A DNA stretch of 64,000 bases from Variovorax paradoxus (GTDB taxonomy: Bacteria; Pseudomonadota; Gammaproteobacteria; Burkholderiales; Burkholderiaceae_C): the NCBI RefSeq assembly GCF_022009635.1, contig NZ_CP091716.1:3921001-3985000 (forward strand). The letters run 5' to 3'. Positions 15,420 through 24,239 of the stretch are shown piece by piece; position 1 is the stretch's first letter, and the number at the start of each line of letters is the position of its first letter. The notes under the pieces were generated by a model. It had not been told where the DNA came from and ran no database searches. It saw only the letters and a program-made list of their open reading frames with translations. The position numbers and the translations under genes were made by a program.

Positions 15420-16678
15420 TCGAGTTCCTTGCCCTTGAGTTCGGGAATCAGGAAGAGGGTGGCGAGCATGTCGAGCACATAGATGGCCGCGAGCAGCGCA
15501 ATGGCCACCTGGAAGGAATAGGCCGTGGCCAGCGCGCCGACCACCACGGGGCCGAAGCCACCGATGCCGCGGCCGATGTTGAAGAGCACGTTCTGCGCGG
15601 TGGCGCGCGCCTCGGTCGGGTAGGCCTCGGACATCAGCGCGCCGTAGCCGCCGAGCATGCCGTTTACGAACATGCCCATCACCGCTCCGGCCCAGAGCAT
15701 CGACACCGGGTCGGAGAGCTGAGAGTACGTGAGCACCATGGCCACGGCGCCGGCCTGGAACAGCAGGAAGCTGGGCTTGCGGCCGATGCGGTCGGCGAGT
15801 TGGCCGAACACGAAGATGCCCAGCATCATCCCGAGGATGGTCACCGAGGTCCACAGCGCCGACTTGGTGAGATTGAAGCCGAGCTTGTTCGCGAGGAAGC
15901 TCGGCATCCAGATCATGATGCCGTAGTAACCGAAGTTCTGGACTCCGCAAAGCGTGACGAGACCAAGGCTGGTGCGCGCGGTGCGGCCATCTTTCACAAG
16001 CAGCTTGAACGCCTTGAGCTTCGAGCCCTTGGCCGCCGGACGGCGCACGAACACCTCGGGCTCGTGCAGCTTGTTGCGGATGACCCAGGCCACCACGGCC
16101 GGGATGACGCCGATCAGGAACATGCCGCGCCACCCGATGTGCGGAAGAAGCAGCGGCGTCAGGAGGGCCGCGCCCAGCACACCGGTCTGCCAGCCCAGCG
16201 CCACGTAGGAGGACACGCGCGCCCGGTGCTTCGCGGGCCAGGCCTCGGCGGCCAGCGCCATGCCGATGCCGAACTCGCCGCCCAGCCCGATGCCCGCGAG
16301 CGTGCGGTAGGCCAGCAGGTCCCAGTAACCCTGCGCGAAGGCGCAAAGGCCGGTGAACACCGCGAACATCACGATGGTCCAGGTCAGCACGCGGATGCGG
16401 CCGTAGTAGTCGGACAGCGAGCCGAAGACGATGCCGCCGGCCACGGCGCCCACGAGCGTCCATGTGACCAGCGAGCCGGCCTGGCCCGGCGTGAGGTGCA
16501 GGTCTGCCGAGATGGCGGTGAGCATGAAGCCGAGGATCAGCAGGTCGAAGCCGTCCATCGCATACCCGACGGCCGAGCCGGCCAGGGCCTTCCAGCTGTA
16601 GCCGGTCACCTTGTCCTTGCCGTCGGCCGTGGCGGCGTTGCCGGCAATGGGCGCCGCGTTGTTCACTCTTGCTTCCAC
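15416..16678 (-). CDS. MFS transporter, AAHS/NanT-like; candidate orotate importer
   Basis: A 420-residue 12-helix MFS protein. The first helix has G-Y-A-M-D-G-F-D-L-L, typical of the aromatic acid/carboxylate:H+ symporter group, and motif A is G-S-L-S-D-Y-Y-G-R-I-R with a second copy Q-L-A-D-R-I-G-R-K-P. A G-L-G-G-E-F-G segment follows in helix 4. GTG start with TGGAG at good spacing. It is the first gene of the operon, directly behind the promoter, and overlaps pyrK. Members take up anionic ring compounds. Given the downstream enzymes, orotate or dihydroorotate is the best guess. I recognise no previously characterised orotate MFS protein in it, so the substrate is inference. Confidence 0.85.
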   Translation of the reverse strand: MEARVNNAAPIAGNAATADGKDKVTGYSWKALAGSAVGYAMDGFDLLILGFMLTAISADLHLTPGQAGSLVTWTLVGAVAGGIVFGSLSDYYGRIRVLTWTIVMFAVFTGLCAFAQGYWDLLAYRTLAGIGLGGEFGIGMALAAEAWPAKHRARVSSYVALGWQTGVLGAALLTPLLLPHIGWRGMFLIGVIPAVVAWVIRNKLHEPEVFVRRPAAKGSKLKAFKLLVKDGRTARTSLGLVTLCGVQNFGYYGIMIWMPSFLANKLGFNLTKSALWTSVTILGMMLGIFVFGQLADRIGRKPSFLLFQAGAVAMVLTYSQLSDPVSMLWAGAVMGMFVNGMLGGYGALMSEAYPTEARATAQNVLFNIGRGIGGFGPVVVGALATAYSFQVAIALLAAIYVLDMLATLFLIPELKGKELE

Positions 16679-16735
16679 GTCGTGGTCTCCAGGCTGTGCG
16701 CGGTGAAGTCCGCGACTGGGGTTTGTTCAGGTTTT

Positions 16736-16747
16736 GATATTAGTATC
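16736..16747. promoter_or_regulatory. Candidate operator overlapping the -10 box
   Basis: The 12-base sequence GATATTAGTATC is an inverted repeat of GATA and TATC with a 4-base centre. It covers the -10 element, where a repressor would block transcription. The XRE protein encoded in the operon is the natural candidate to bind it. Short dyads in AT-rich DNA can be chance. Confidence 0.35.
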
Positions 16748-16765
16748 TTTTTTAAGACTGGTAAA
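16737..16765 (-). promoter_or_regulatory. Predicted sigma-70 promoter of the orotate-type operon
   Basis: Minus strand: TTTACC (-35, 16765-16760), 17-base spacer, TAATAT (-10, 16742-16737). It lies in the only markedly AT-rich stretch of this intergenic region, about 60 bases upstream of the GTG of the MFS gene. Transcription would start near 16730. Confidence 0.6.
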
Positions 16766-16959
16766 GTTTTCGAGACCGGGACAAACCCGAGGGGCGGCCA
16801 AGGGCGACCGAAATGCAAGACGAACAGCCGGCGTAGGCCGGCTGGTGTCGATGGGGGAAGTGGGGTTGCCGCCGCAGCTTCAGGTGCTGCTGGCGTTCGT
16901 CACGCGGTCATGCGCATGCGGAGGCGGTCCGCGCGCACGACGATGTCAGGGAAGGTGGC

Positions 16960-17568
16960 TCAGGCCCGCAGGCCGAGCGGACTGTGCTCGGTGTCTTTCA
17001 CGACCGCGTCGTTCATCGCCATCGCCGACGGGTCGCCGCTGCTGGAGCGCCAGATCAGCAGGCCCTGCTTCATGGCCTCGCGGACTGCCTGGGTGCGCGA
17101 CTTCACACTGAGCTTGCGGTACAGGCTCTTGAGCTGTGCCTCGATGGTGTTGATGGAACGGTGCGTGGCTTCGGCGATCTCGCGGTTGCTCCAGCCGCGC
17201 GAGATGAGCCACAGCACCTTGAGTTCGCGCGAGGACAACAGCGCGTTCGCTTCCACGGGCATGAAGTGCTGCATGGCTTCGACGTCGGCATCCACCGTGG
17301 CGGGCGGTGACTGCGCCGGAAACGCGATGGGCCTGAGGATCTCGTGCGCCAGCCGCGCCGCGGCCGAGGCGTCGCCCTGTTCGATGGAGCGCAGCAACGA
17401 TGCGAGTTCCGACTCGCTGGCCTTCGTGAACAGATGGCACAACGCACTCGCCACCGCAGCCGCGCTGGCGGTGCGCGCATCGGGTTCGTCGTGGCCCGTC
17501 ACCAGATGGAGTTCCGGTGGCGGCGGCCTGTGTGCGACAACAGTTTCGAAGGAAGGAGAGGGCGGCAT
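16960..17568 (-). CDS. LuxR-type (GerE) helix-turn-helix regulator
   Basis: A 202-residue protein from the ATG chosen (M-P-P-S-P-S-F); a TTG at 17607 would add 13 residues. A LuxR/GerE DNA-binding domain lies at about residues 111-170 (L-S-S-R-E-L-K-V-L-W-L-I-S-R-G-W-S-N-R-E, then S-I-N-T-I-E-A-Q-L-K). The N-terminal half has no receiver motifs and no recognised ligand domain, so the signal is unknown. It sits upstream of the orotate-type operon on the same strand, separated by nearly 280 bases that contain that operon's promoter, so it is probably its own unit. Confidence 0.8.
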   Translation of the reverse strand: MPPSPSFETVVAHRPPPPELHLVTGHDEPDARTASAAAVASALCHLFTKASESELASLLRSIEQGDASAAARLAHEILRPIAFPAQSPPATVDADVEAMQHFMPVEANALLSSRELKVLWLISRGWSNREIAEATHRSINTIEAQLKSLYRKLSVKSRTQAVREAMKQGLLIWRSSSGDPSAMAMNDAVVKDTEHSPLGLRA

Positions 17569-17678
17569 CTTGAAGCGATTCGCCTCGACGCGAGTGGTGA
17601 GCCGCAATCCGGTTCACGCATCTGTCGAAGCGAAGCCGATCGTATTAACTAAGGCCGCCGCGCGCAGCCTGTTTCGCG

Positions 17679-17708
17679 GCGCGGATGTGTTCCGCATCAC
17701 ATCCGCGC
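17679..17708. repeat. Perfect 11-base inverted repeat (hairpin)
   Basis: GCGCGGATGTG (17679-17689) and its exact complement CACATCCGCGC (17698-17708) flank 8 bases. It lies about 22 bases beyond the stop of the lipoprotein hydrolase in its direction of transcription and upstream of the LuxR-type gene. It could act as a transcript-end hairpin, although no U-tract follows, or as an operator for the regulator. Confidence 0.6.
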
Positions 17709-17730
17709 GCAATCAGCGAGGAGCACGCAA

Positions 17731-19659
17731 TCAGCGTGCGGGTGCGGACTCCATGCGCAACTGCTCCTTGAGAATCCGCCGTATCTCCAGGATGGCCAGC
17801 GGGTTCTCCTGCACGCTGTGCTGCGACGGAATCACCAGCTCCGACGCCGCGCCATCGAGGTGCGCGCTTTCATACGGCACGATGCCGTCGCTCGACAGCG
17901 CGAGCGCCACGCCCGGCGTGTCGTTGCCGATGATCGAATGAAAGCGCACGCGCGGATTCATCGGCAGGCCCGACGACAGGCGCACGAAGGGATCGCGGTC
18001 GCTGAGGTTGTCGATGCTGTTCGGAATGCGCAGCGGCCCCAGGTCCTGCTTGCCCGGCGCGATGCGGATCAGCTCGCGCGAGATGTCGCTCAGCTGCCCC
18101 AGCATGGTGACCGGCAGCGTGATGAGGTTGGCCACCCAGCGCGAAATGCGGTTGTTGGCAAAGTCGGTGCCGCGGTGCGGCGACGCGATGAAGATGGCGT
18201 CGCTGACCTGCGGCAACGGCTCGAAGCGCAGGTAGGGCGCGAGCCGTTTCTCGATGCGCTGCTGCTGCGCGCCCTGCATCGGGTAGCTGGCGAGCAGGGC
18301 ATCCCACAGCTTGTCTTCCGACGACGACACCATCAGCCGCGACAGCACGCCGCCCATGCTGTGGCCGATCAGCGTGATGTCGTTGGACGCGCGTGCCTTG
18401 CCCGTGGGGTCGAAGTGCGCAATGGTCTGCTCGACCGCCTCGCGGATGGCCAGGTTGTTCAGGGGCAGCGGCGCATTGGTCGGGTAGTACACCTGCCAGA
18501 CCTGGTAGCTGCGGCGCAAGGTCTCGTCGCCCAGCACTTCGTTGGCCACGTTGATCCACGCCTCGGGGCTGCTGGCCAGGCCGTGCAGCATGATGATGGT
18601 GCGGCGGTTCGGGTCGTAGGGCTGCATCAGGTAGATGCGCGGCTTGGTGAGCCCGTCGGCGCTGCCGAACAGGCTGCGCAGCGCCTGCAGCGCGAAGTCG
18701 GAGCGCGCGAGCCAAAGTCCGTAGCCCGATGTGAAGTTGGCGGCCAGCGGAATGTCCTGCCCGCCCAACTGCACGCTCGATGTGCGGTAGGGGTCGAACA
18801 CCACGATGCGCAGGTTGCGCGTGGACATCACCTGCCGCAGGTCGGCGCCGTCGAACTTGAGCACCGCGGTAAGCGCGGGGAAGGGCGTCTCGCGGTAGGG
18901 CGGCGCGTTGGCGCCGTAGGTGGGCTCGTCGGTCACGGCCACCAGTTCGGCGCCGAAGCCGTCGCGCCGGTAGATGTTGCGCAGGCCCGAGAAGGTGAGC
19001 GAGGCGGCCGGAATCAGCTCTTGCGGCAGGCCCGCGCCGGGCGGCAGCTGCATTGCCGACACGTCGCTGTCGATGTGCCAGTCGCCCACTTGAGGCACCG
19101 TGGGCGGGCGCGTGGTGTCGCGCCCGCGCCGGCTGTTCTTCTGGTAGCTGCTGTAAAGACCGGTGATGGCCTGCTGCACCGCGTAGTTGTAGTAGTCGCG
19201 CACCTGCGTCTGCCGGTCTTCGAAAGCCCGGTCGCGCGGATTGCGGTCGGTGAAGAACAGGTAGGCGTAAGCGTGGCGGGCGGTTTCCAGCCATGCGTCG
19301 ATGGCCTTGTCGGCGGACGGCCCGTCGCTCGTGCCGCCTTTGTCCGCCGAGAGCGCCACCTGAAGCCACACTTCCGACAGCGCCGACAGCCGCTGCTCGT
19401 CGGTGATGCCCGCGGAGTCGGCCAGGGCCTGGCGGCAGGCCTGGCCGTCGCGGCGGCAGAGGTCGGCGTCGGAGCCGATCACGCGCAGCACTTCCTGCGC
19501 GGAGGTGCTGAGCTTGCCGGTGGTGAGCACGTCGCCGCGGCGCTGTGCGAGGTATTCGGCCGGAGAGATGGAGCCGACCTTCACGCCCGCGCAGCCGGCT
19601 GCCAGCACTGCGGCGCACAGCAGCGCCGCGAACAGGGGCTGGCGGTAGCGGATCGTCAT
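17731..19659 (-). CDS. Lipoprotein alpha/beta hydrolase (lipase-like)
   Basis: A 642-residue protein with a lipoprotein signal ending A-V-L-A-A-G-C (Cys 23), so it should be anchored in the outer membrane or periplasm. The C-terminal half is an alpha/beta hydrolase with the oxyanion H-G-L motif (I-M-L-H-G-L-A-S-S), the nucleophile elbow G-H-S-M-G-G and a late H-S-V-Q-E-N-P that may supply the His. The first 300 residues have no domain that I recognise. The start overlaps the stop of the DUF4105 gene (ATGA), so the two work together or are at least co-translated. A lipase, esterase or amidase role is possible. Confidence 0.85.
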   Translation of the reverse strand: MTIRYRQPLFAALLCAAVLAAGCAGVKVGSISPAEYLAQRRGDVLTTGKLSTSAQEVLRVIGSDADLCRRDGQACRQALADSAGITDEQRLSALSEVWLQVALSADKGGTSDGPSADKAIDAWLETARHAYAYLFFTDRNPRDRAFEDRQTQVRDYYNYAVQQAITGLYSSYQKNSRRGRDTTRPPTVPQVGDWHIDSDVSAMQLPPGAGLPQELIPAASLTFSGLRNIYRRDGFGAELVAVTDEPTYGANAPPYRETPFPALTAVLKFDGADLRQVMSTRNLRIVVFDPYRTSSVQLGGQDIPLAANFTSGYGLWLARSDFALQALRSLFGSADGLTKPRIYLMQPYDPNRRTIIMLHGLASSPEAWINVANEVLGDETLRRSYQVWQVYYPTNAPLPLNNLAIREAVEQTIAHFDPTGKARASNDITLIGHSMGGVLSRLMVSSSEDKLWDALLASYPMQGAQQQRIEKRLAPYLRFEPLPQVSDAIFIASPHRGTDFANNRISRWVANLITLPVTMLGQLSDISRELIRIAPGKQDLGPLRIPNSIDNLSDRDPFVRLSSGLPMNPRVRFHSIIGNDTPGVALALSSDGIVPYESAHLDGAASELVIPSQHSVQENPLAILEIRRILKEQLRMESAPAR

Positions 19660-20681
19660 GGCGCCGCTTTCGGTTCCGCGCCCGGCAGGCCTTGCCGGAT
19701 CGCCTGCGAGAAATCGGCGTCGGGCGTCTTGTCGGCGGCGATGGCGCGGTCGGTGATGCGGCCGGCGGCGCGCAGCGCCTGCATGTCGTAGCCCGGCGTG
19801 AGGCCGCCCACGTCGTAAAGGTAGTCGGGCAGGTAGCCCGAGGCGAGCAGCCGGTAGTCCATCGGCAGGCCGGGCACGATGCGCTTGGCCAGCGCGTAGA
19901 CGATGGTGGTGCAGTTGGCCGTGAGCGTGTTGTAGAAGCTGGGCGCGCGCACCAGCGCGTCGGCCTCGCCCAGGTAGGCGAGGAACAGCGAGCGCATCTC
20001 GGGCTGCGGCAGGCGCACGCGGTACATGTAGACGTCTTCGCCGCGCGCATTGGTGCGCACGCGCAGGATGTCATGTTCGTCGGCCGCGACCAGGCCGGTC
20101 TCGAACTGCTTGAAGAAACCGCCTATCGAAGAGAAGCTCTCGCCGCGCTCCTTGCGGATCTCGATGGAGAAGGTGACGAACTTGCCGTCGTCGAAACCGA
20201 AGGACACCAGCGTGTGCGCGATGGCCGGGCCGGTCCAGTAAGAGAGCGACACGTCGACCGTGCGCAGCCGGTCGAGGTCGTAGCGGCGGGTTTCCCAGCG
20301 CTGCGTGTAGTCGGTGTCGCTGCGCCACTCGAAGTTGCGCACGTTCTCCATGGTGACGATGCTGCCGTCCACGCGTGCGTGCAGCTGGCGAGACACGTCG
20401 TCGGCCCACACTCGGTCCTGCGAGGGCAGGATGGTGCCCCACCATGCAAGCAGCATCGCGAAGCCCACGGTGTACGAGAGCAGGGCGCGCCCGGCCCGCC
20501 CGCGCCACAGCAGCGCGATGGCGGCCAGGCCGAAACCGGCCCACAGCACGCCGGCACCTATCTTCACGAACGCGGGCCCGGGCAGCTGATACCAGAGCGC
20601 CAGGCAGGCCCACAGCGCCGTCAGCGCCACCGCCAGAGACAGCAGCAGGCGGCCGGAAAAGCGCAGGATGGCGCGGATCAT
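19656..20681 (-). CDS. DUF4105-type membrane protein
   Basis: A 341-residue protein with three hydrophobic helices in the first 100 residues, then a large soluble domain. The conserved-looking block F-Y-N-T-L-T-A-N-C-T-T containing Cys fits DUF4105, a family sometimes viewed as a protease or transferase-like domain of unknown substrate. Start chosen at M-I-R-A-I-L-R-F because the open frame upstream runs antisense into the GntR gene. Translationally coupled to the lipoprotein hydrolase that follows, which suggests a shared cell-envelope role. Confidence 0.75.
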   Translation of the reverse strand: MIRAILRFSGRLLLSLAVALTALWACLALWYQLPGPAFVKIGAGVLWAGFGLAAIALLWRGRAGRALLSYTVGFAMLLAWWGTILPSQDRVWADDVSRQLHARVDGSIVTMENVRNFEWRSDTDYTQRWETRRYDLDRLRTVDVSLSYWTGPAIAHTLVSFGFDDGKFVTFSIEIRKERGESFSSIGGFFKQFETGLVAADEHDILRVRTNARGEDVYMYRVRLPQPEMRSLFLAYLGEADALVRAPSFYNTLTANCTTIVYALAKRIVPGLPMDYRLLASGYLPDYLYDVGGLTPGYDMQALRAAGRITDRAIAADKTPDADFSQAIRQGLPGAEPKAAP

Positions 20682-20694
20682 CGGAGCGCGGCGC

Positions 20695-21474
20695 CTAGCC
20701 GTAGACGCTGAGCGACGCCAGGATGCGCGTGAAGTACGCATCGGCCAGCGCGGTCGCGGCCTTGGCGTCGCGCGCCTGCAGCGCATCGACGATGGCGGTG
20801 AGCTCGCGCAAGGTCTGCTCGCGCACGATGGCGCCCACCGGGCCGTTGAGGTTGGAGCGCCCGTCGTACTGCACCGCGCGGCGGTCGGCCACCACGGCGT
20901 CGAACACCTGCATCAGGAAGCGGTTGCGCGTGGCGCGGAAGATCGCCTGGTGCACGCCGTAGATGCCTTCCTTGAAGGCGATCCACTGGTCGGCGTCGCG
21001 CACCACGGCCAGGTGGTGGCGCATGAGCGCGAAGTCGTCGGCGTCGGCGCGCTGGGCCGACAGCGCCATCATGGCCGGCTCGAACAGCAGCCGGCCTTCC
21101 AGGATCTCTGTGTAGGTGGGCACGTCGCGGTGGTGCGCGGCCACGGGCAGATCGGATTCGCTGAGCAACTGCATCAGCGATTCGGCCAAGAAAGTGCCGC
21201 TGCCGACCTTGCGCTCCAGCAGGCCCTGCGCGCTCATCATGGCCAGCGCGTGGCGCACCGTGCCGCGCGAGGTCTTGAACTGCTCCGACAGGTCGCGCTC
21301 GTTGGGCAGTTTGTCGCCGGGCTTGAGCACGCCGTCGCGGATCGACTGGAGGATGGCGCGGTAGACCTTCGAGGCGGTGGCCTTGTCCTGCGCGGCGATC
21401 CGGCCCGACAGGTCCGTCACGTCGATCAGCGGCTGCAGCGGCTGAACTGACTGCGAAGTGGGCTTTGCATCCAT
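20695..21474 (-). CDS. GntR/FadR-family regulator of the divergent amino-acid operon
   Basis: A 259-residue regulator. The winged helix lies at about residues 35-100 (K-V-Y-R-A-I-L-Q-S-I-R-D-G, then L-P-N-E-R-D-L-S-E-Q-F, T-S-R-G-T-V-R-H-A-L). A helical FCD-type effector domain follows with Asp/His residues that usually bind a metal. It is divergent from the ridA-ABC operon, and two TGGT-N2-ACCA palindromes lie between them, the shape expected for a FadR-type GntR operator. It probably represses that operon until its amino-acid-derived inducer appears. ATG chosen over an in-frame TTG six codons earlier. Confidence 0.9.
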   Translation of the reverse strand: MDAKPTSQSVQPLQPLIDVTDLSGRIAAQDKATASKVYRAILQSIRDGVLKPGDKLPNERDLSEQFKTSRGTVRHALAMMSAQGLLERKVGSGTFLAESLMQLLSESDLPVAAHHRDVPTYTEILEGRLLFEPAMMALSAQRADADDFALMRHHLAVVRDADQWIAFKEGIYGVHQAIFRATRNRFLMQVFDAVVADRRAVQYDGRSNLNGPVGAIVREQTLRELTAIVDALQARDAKAATALADAYFTRILASLSVYG

Positions 21475-21493
21475 GGTTAGAGAGTTCGCCAAA

Positions 21494-21506
21494 ATGGTTG
21501 ACCAAT
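21494..21506. promoter_or_regulatory. Operator 1 for the GntR regulator
   Basis: ATGGTTGACCAAT has the dyad TGGT-TG-ACCA. It overlaps the -35 element of the predicted rightward promoter and lies 20 bases upstream of the regulator's own start codon, so it could control both directions. Confidence 0.65.
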
Positions 21507-21527
21507 CACAATTAAGAATCTTAGAAT
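21498..21527 (+). promoter_or_regulatory. Predicted sigma-70 promoter of the ridA operon
   Basis: TTGACC (21498-21503), 18-base AT-rich spacer, TAGAAT (21522-21527). The -35 box is embedded in operator 1. This leaves a leader of about 130 bases before the ridA ATG, containing operator 2. Confidence 0.6.
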
Positions 21528-21569
21528 GAATTCATTACGCAGTCACATAAGGCTGCGTTGTCTGGTTCC

Positions 21570-21587
21570 GGATTGGTTGACCAATCC
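21570..21587. promoter_or_regulatory. Operator 2 for the GntR regulator, perfect 18-base palindrome
   Basis: GGATTGGTTGACCAATCC is a perfect palindrome that repeats the core of operator 1, 76 bases further on. A third partial copy (GGTTGACC) lies at about 21615. Repeated perfect dyads beside a GntR gene are strong support for autoregulation and operon control. Confidence 0.75.
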
Positions 21588-21662
21588 GTCCGAAGCTGTT
21601 GATTTTCGTCGAAAGGTTGACCCGGCGCTGCCCCCACGCGGCGCCGTGGTGAAGTGATCTCA

Positions 21663-22175
21663 ATGACCCTGGATTCCACCACGGCACCGGCGGCTCTCGC
21701 CTCCAGCCCCAGTCCCGGCCCCGAAGAGCGACTCGCAGCGCTCGGCCTGGTCCTGCCGCCGCCCCCGGCGCCCGTCGCCAACTTCGTGGCCTGGCGCCGC
21801 GCCGGCCCCTTGTTGTACCTGTCGGGCCAGGGCCCGCTGGAGGCGAACGGGCACCTGCATGTGGGCCGTGTCGGCGAGGAAGTGAGCATCGAGGCAGCCT
21901 ACGCCCATGCGCGCCTCACCGGCCTGAATCTGCTGGCCGTGGCCAAGGCCGCGCTGGGCGACCTGGGGCGCGTGCGCAGCGTGGTGAAGCTGCTGGCCTT
22001 CGTGAATGCCTCGCCGGGCTTCGCGCACCACCCGAAAGTCATCAACGGCTGCTCCGACCTGTTCGTCGATGTGTTCGGCGACGAAGTGGGGCGGGGCGCT
22101 CGCTCGGCCATCGGCGCGGGTTCGCTGCCGGGCCACCAGACCGTCGAGGTCGAGGCCATCCTGGAAGTGGACTGA
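21663..22175 (+). CDS. RidA/YjgF-family protein
   Basis: A 170-residue protein of the longer RidA subgroup. Visible signatures are L-Y-L-S-G-Q-G-P-L, an A-L-G-D-L-G-R-V-R-S-V-V-K-L segment and A-R-S-A-I-G-A-G-S-L-P-G-H-Q-T-V-E-V-E-A, which holds the conserved Arg and Glu. RidA enzymes hydrolyse enamine/imine products released by PLP dehydratases. This matches the dehydratase-like gene at the end of the same operon. First gene after the operator region; a GTG nine bases earlier is a possible alternative start. Confidence 0.9.
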   Translation: MTLDSTTAPAALASSPSPGPEERLAALGLVLPPPPAPVANFVAWRRAGPLLYLSGQGPLEANGHLHVGRVGEEVSIEAAYAHARLTGLNLLAVAKAALGDLGRVRSVVKLLAFVNASPGFAHHPKVINGCSDLFVDVFGDEVGRGARSAIGAGSLPGHQTVEVEAILEVD

Positions 22176-22178
22176 GCC

Positions 22179-22844
22179 ATGGCCTACCAGTTCCAGTTCG
22201 ACGCGCTCGCTCCCTACACCGGGCAACTGGTGGAAGGGCTGCTGCACACGCTGGGCTATGCCGCGTCGAGCATCGTGCTGGGCATGGCGATCGGCGTGGC
22301 GGGCTCGCTCGCGCTGGTCTACGGCGGCAAGCCGCTGCGCGGCGTGACGCGGGTGTACGTGGAGTTCTTCCGCAACACGCCGGCGCTGGTGCAGCTCTTT
22401 CTCATCTACTTCGGCCTGCCCAACCTGGGCATCCGGCTGGAGGCGCCCGTGGCGGGCGTGATCTCGCTGGCGCTGTACTGCGGCGCCTACATGGTCGAGG
22501 TATTCCGCTCGGGGCTGATGTCGGTGCCGCGCGGCCTGTCGGAAGCCGGCGCCGCGCTCGGGCTGCGGCCGCGGCAGGTGCTGGTGCACGTGCTCTTCGT
22601 GCCGGCGCTGCGCAACGTGTTTCCCTCGCTCGCGAGCCAGATGGTGCTCACGCTGATCGGCACCAGCCTCATCTCGCAGATCGGGGTGGAAGACATCTTC
22701 CATGCCGGCAGCTTCATCGACTCGCGCACCTTCCGCAGCTTCGAGGTCTACCTCGTGATCTGCGCGATGTATTTCGTGGCGGTGCAGGCGCTGCGCGTGA
22801 TCCTCGGCTTCGTGCAACGCCGCCTGTTCGGCAAGGAGGGCTGA
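22179..22844 (+). CDS. Polar amino-acid ABC transporter permease 1
   Basis: A 221-residue inner-membrane permease of the HisM/GlnP family. The E-A-G-A-A-L-G-L-R loop that docks to the ATPase is present at about residues 123-131, with the family's F-F-R-N-T-P-A-L-V-Q motif before it. It starts 3 bases after ridA and ends 1 base before the second permease. Together with that permease, the ATPase and the binding protein it makes a complete importer for a polar amino acid or derivative. Confidence 0.9.
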   Translation: MAYQFQFDALAPYTGQLVEGLLHTLGYAASSIVLGMAIGVAGSLALVYGGKPLRGVTRVYVEFFRNTPALVQLFLIYFGLPNLGIRLEAPVAGVISLALYCGAYMVEVFRSGLMSVPRGLSEAGAALGLRPRQVLVHVLFVPALRNVFPSLASQMVLTLIGTSLISQIGVEDIFHAGSFIDSRTFRSFEVYLVICAMYFVAVQALRVILGFVQRRLFGKEG

Positions 22845-22845
22845 G

Positions 22846-23482
22846 ATGCGCGGACTTTCGATTGCCGACCTCTGGCTCATCCTGGGCGCGATCCGCTGGA
22901 CCGCCGCGCTGGCCCTCACCGCGTTCGTCATCGGCGCGGTGATCGCGCTCGGCGTGGCCGTGGCGCGCACTTCGCGGCAGCCCTGGCTGCGCGTTCTGGC
23001 GCGCATCTACGTGGAACTGGTGCAGGGCACGCCGCTGCTGGGCGTGCTGTTCCTGCTGTACTTCGGCGTGCCGATGCTGCTGGGCATCGAGATCAACGCC
23101 TTCACGGCCGCGGCCGCGGCGTTCTCGCTGTCGGCCGGCGCGTTCCTCGGCGACATCTGGCGCGGCGCCATCGAATCGGTGCCCAAGGGCCAGTGGGAGG
23201 CCGCCTCCTGCGTCGGCCTGCGCCGCTGGCAGGTCATGCGGCACGTGGTGTGGCCGCAGGCTTTCCGCGTGGCGCTGGGGCCGACGGTGAGCTACCTGGT
23301 GCAGCTCATCAAGAACACCTCGCTGGCCGCGCTCGTCGGGCTGGTCGAGCTCACGCGCTCGGGTCAGATCGTGGCCGGCTCCACGCTGGCGCACCTGCCT
23401 GTTTTCTGCGGCGTGGCCCTGTGCTACTTCGCCATCTGCTACCCGCTGGCCCGGCTGGCACTCTCTCTGGAAGGACGCATGA

Positions 23483-23502
<20 letters not shown>
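22846..23502 (+). CDS. Polar amino-acid ABC transporter permease 2
   Basis: A 218-residue partner permease. It has V-E-L-V-Q-G-T-P-L-L-G and the E-A-A-S-C-V-G-L-R-R coupling loop at about residues 114-123. The last 20 bases overlap the ATPase gene, which keeps the stoichiometry coupled. It should pair with permease 1 to form a heterodimeric channel. Confidence 0.9.
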
Positions 23503-24211
<709 letters not shown>

Positions 24212-24239
24212 TCTCTTTCGTCTTCCCCAAGGAGCTTCC

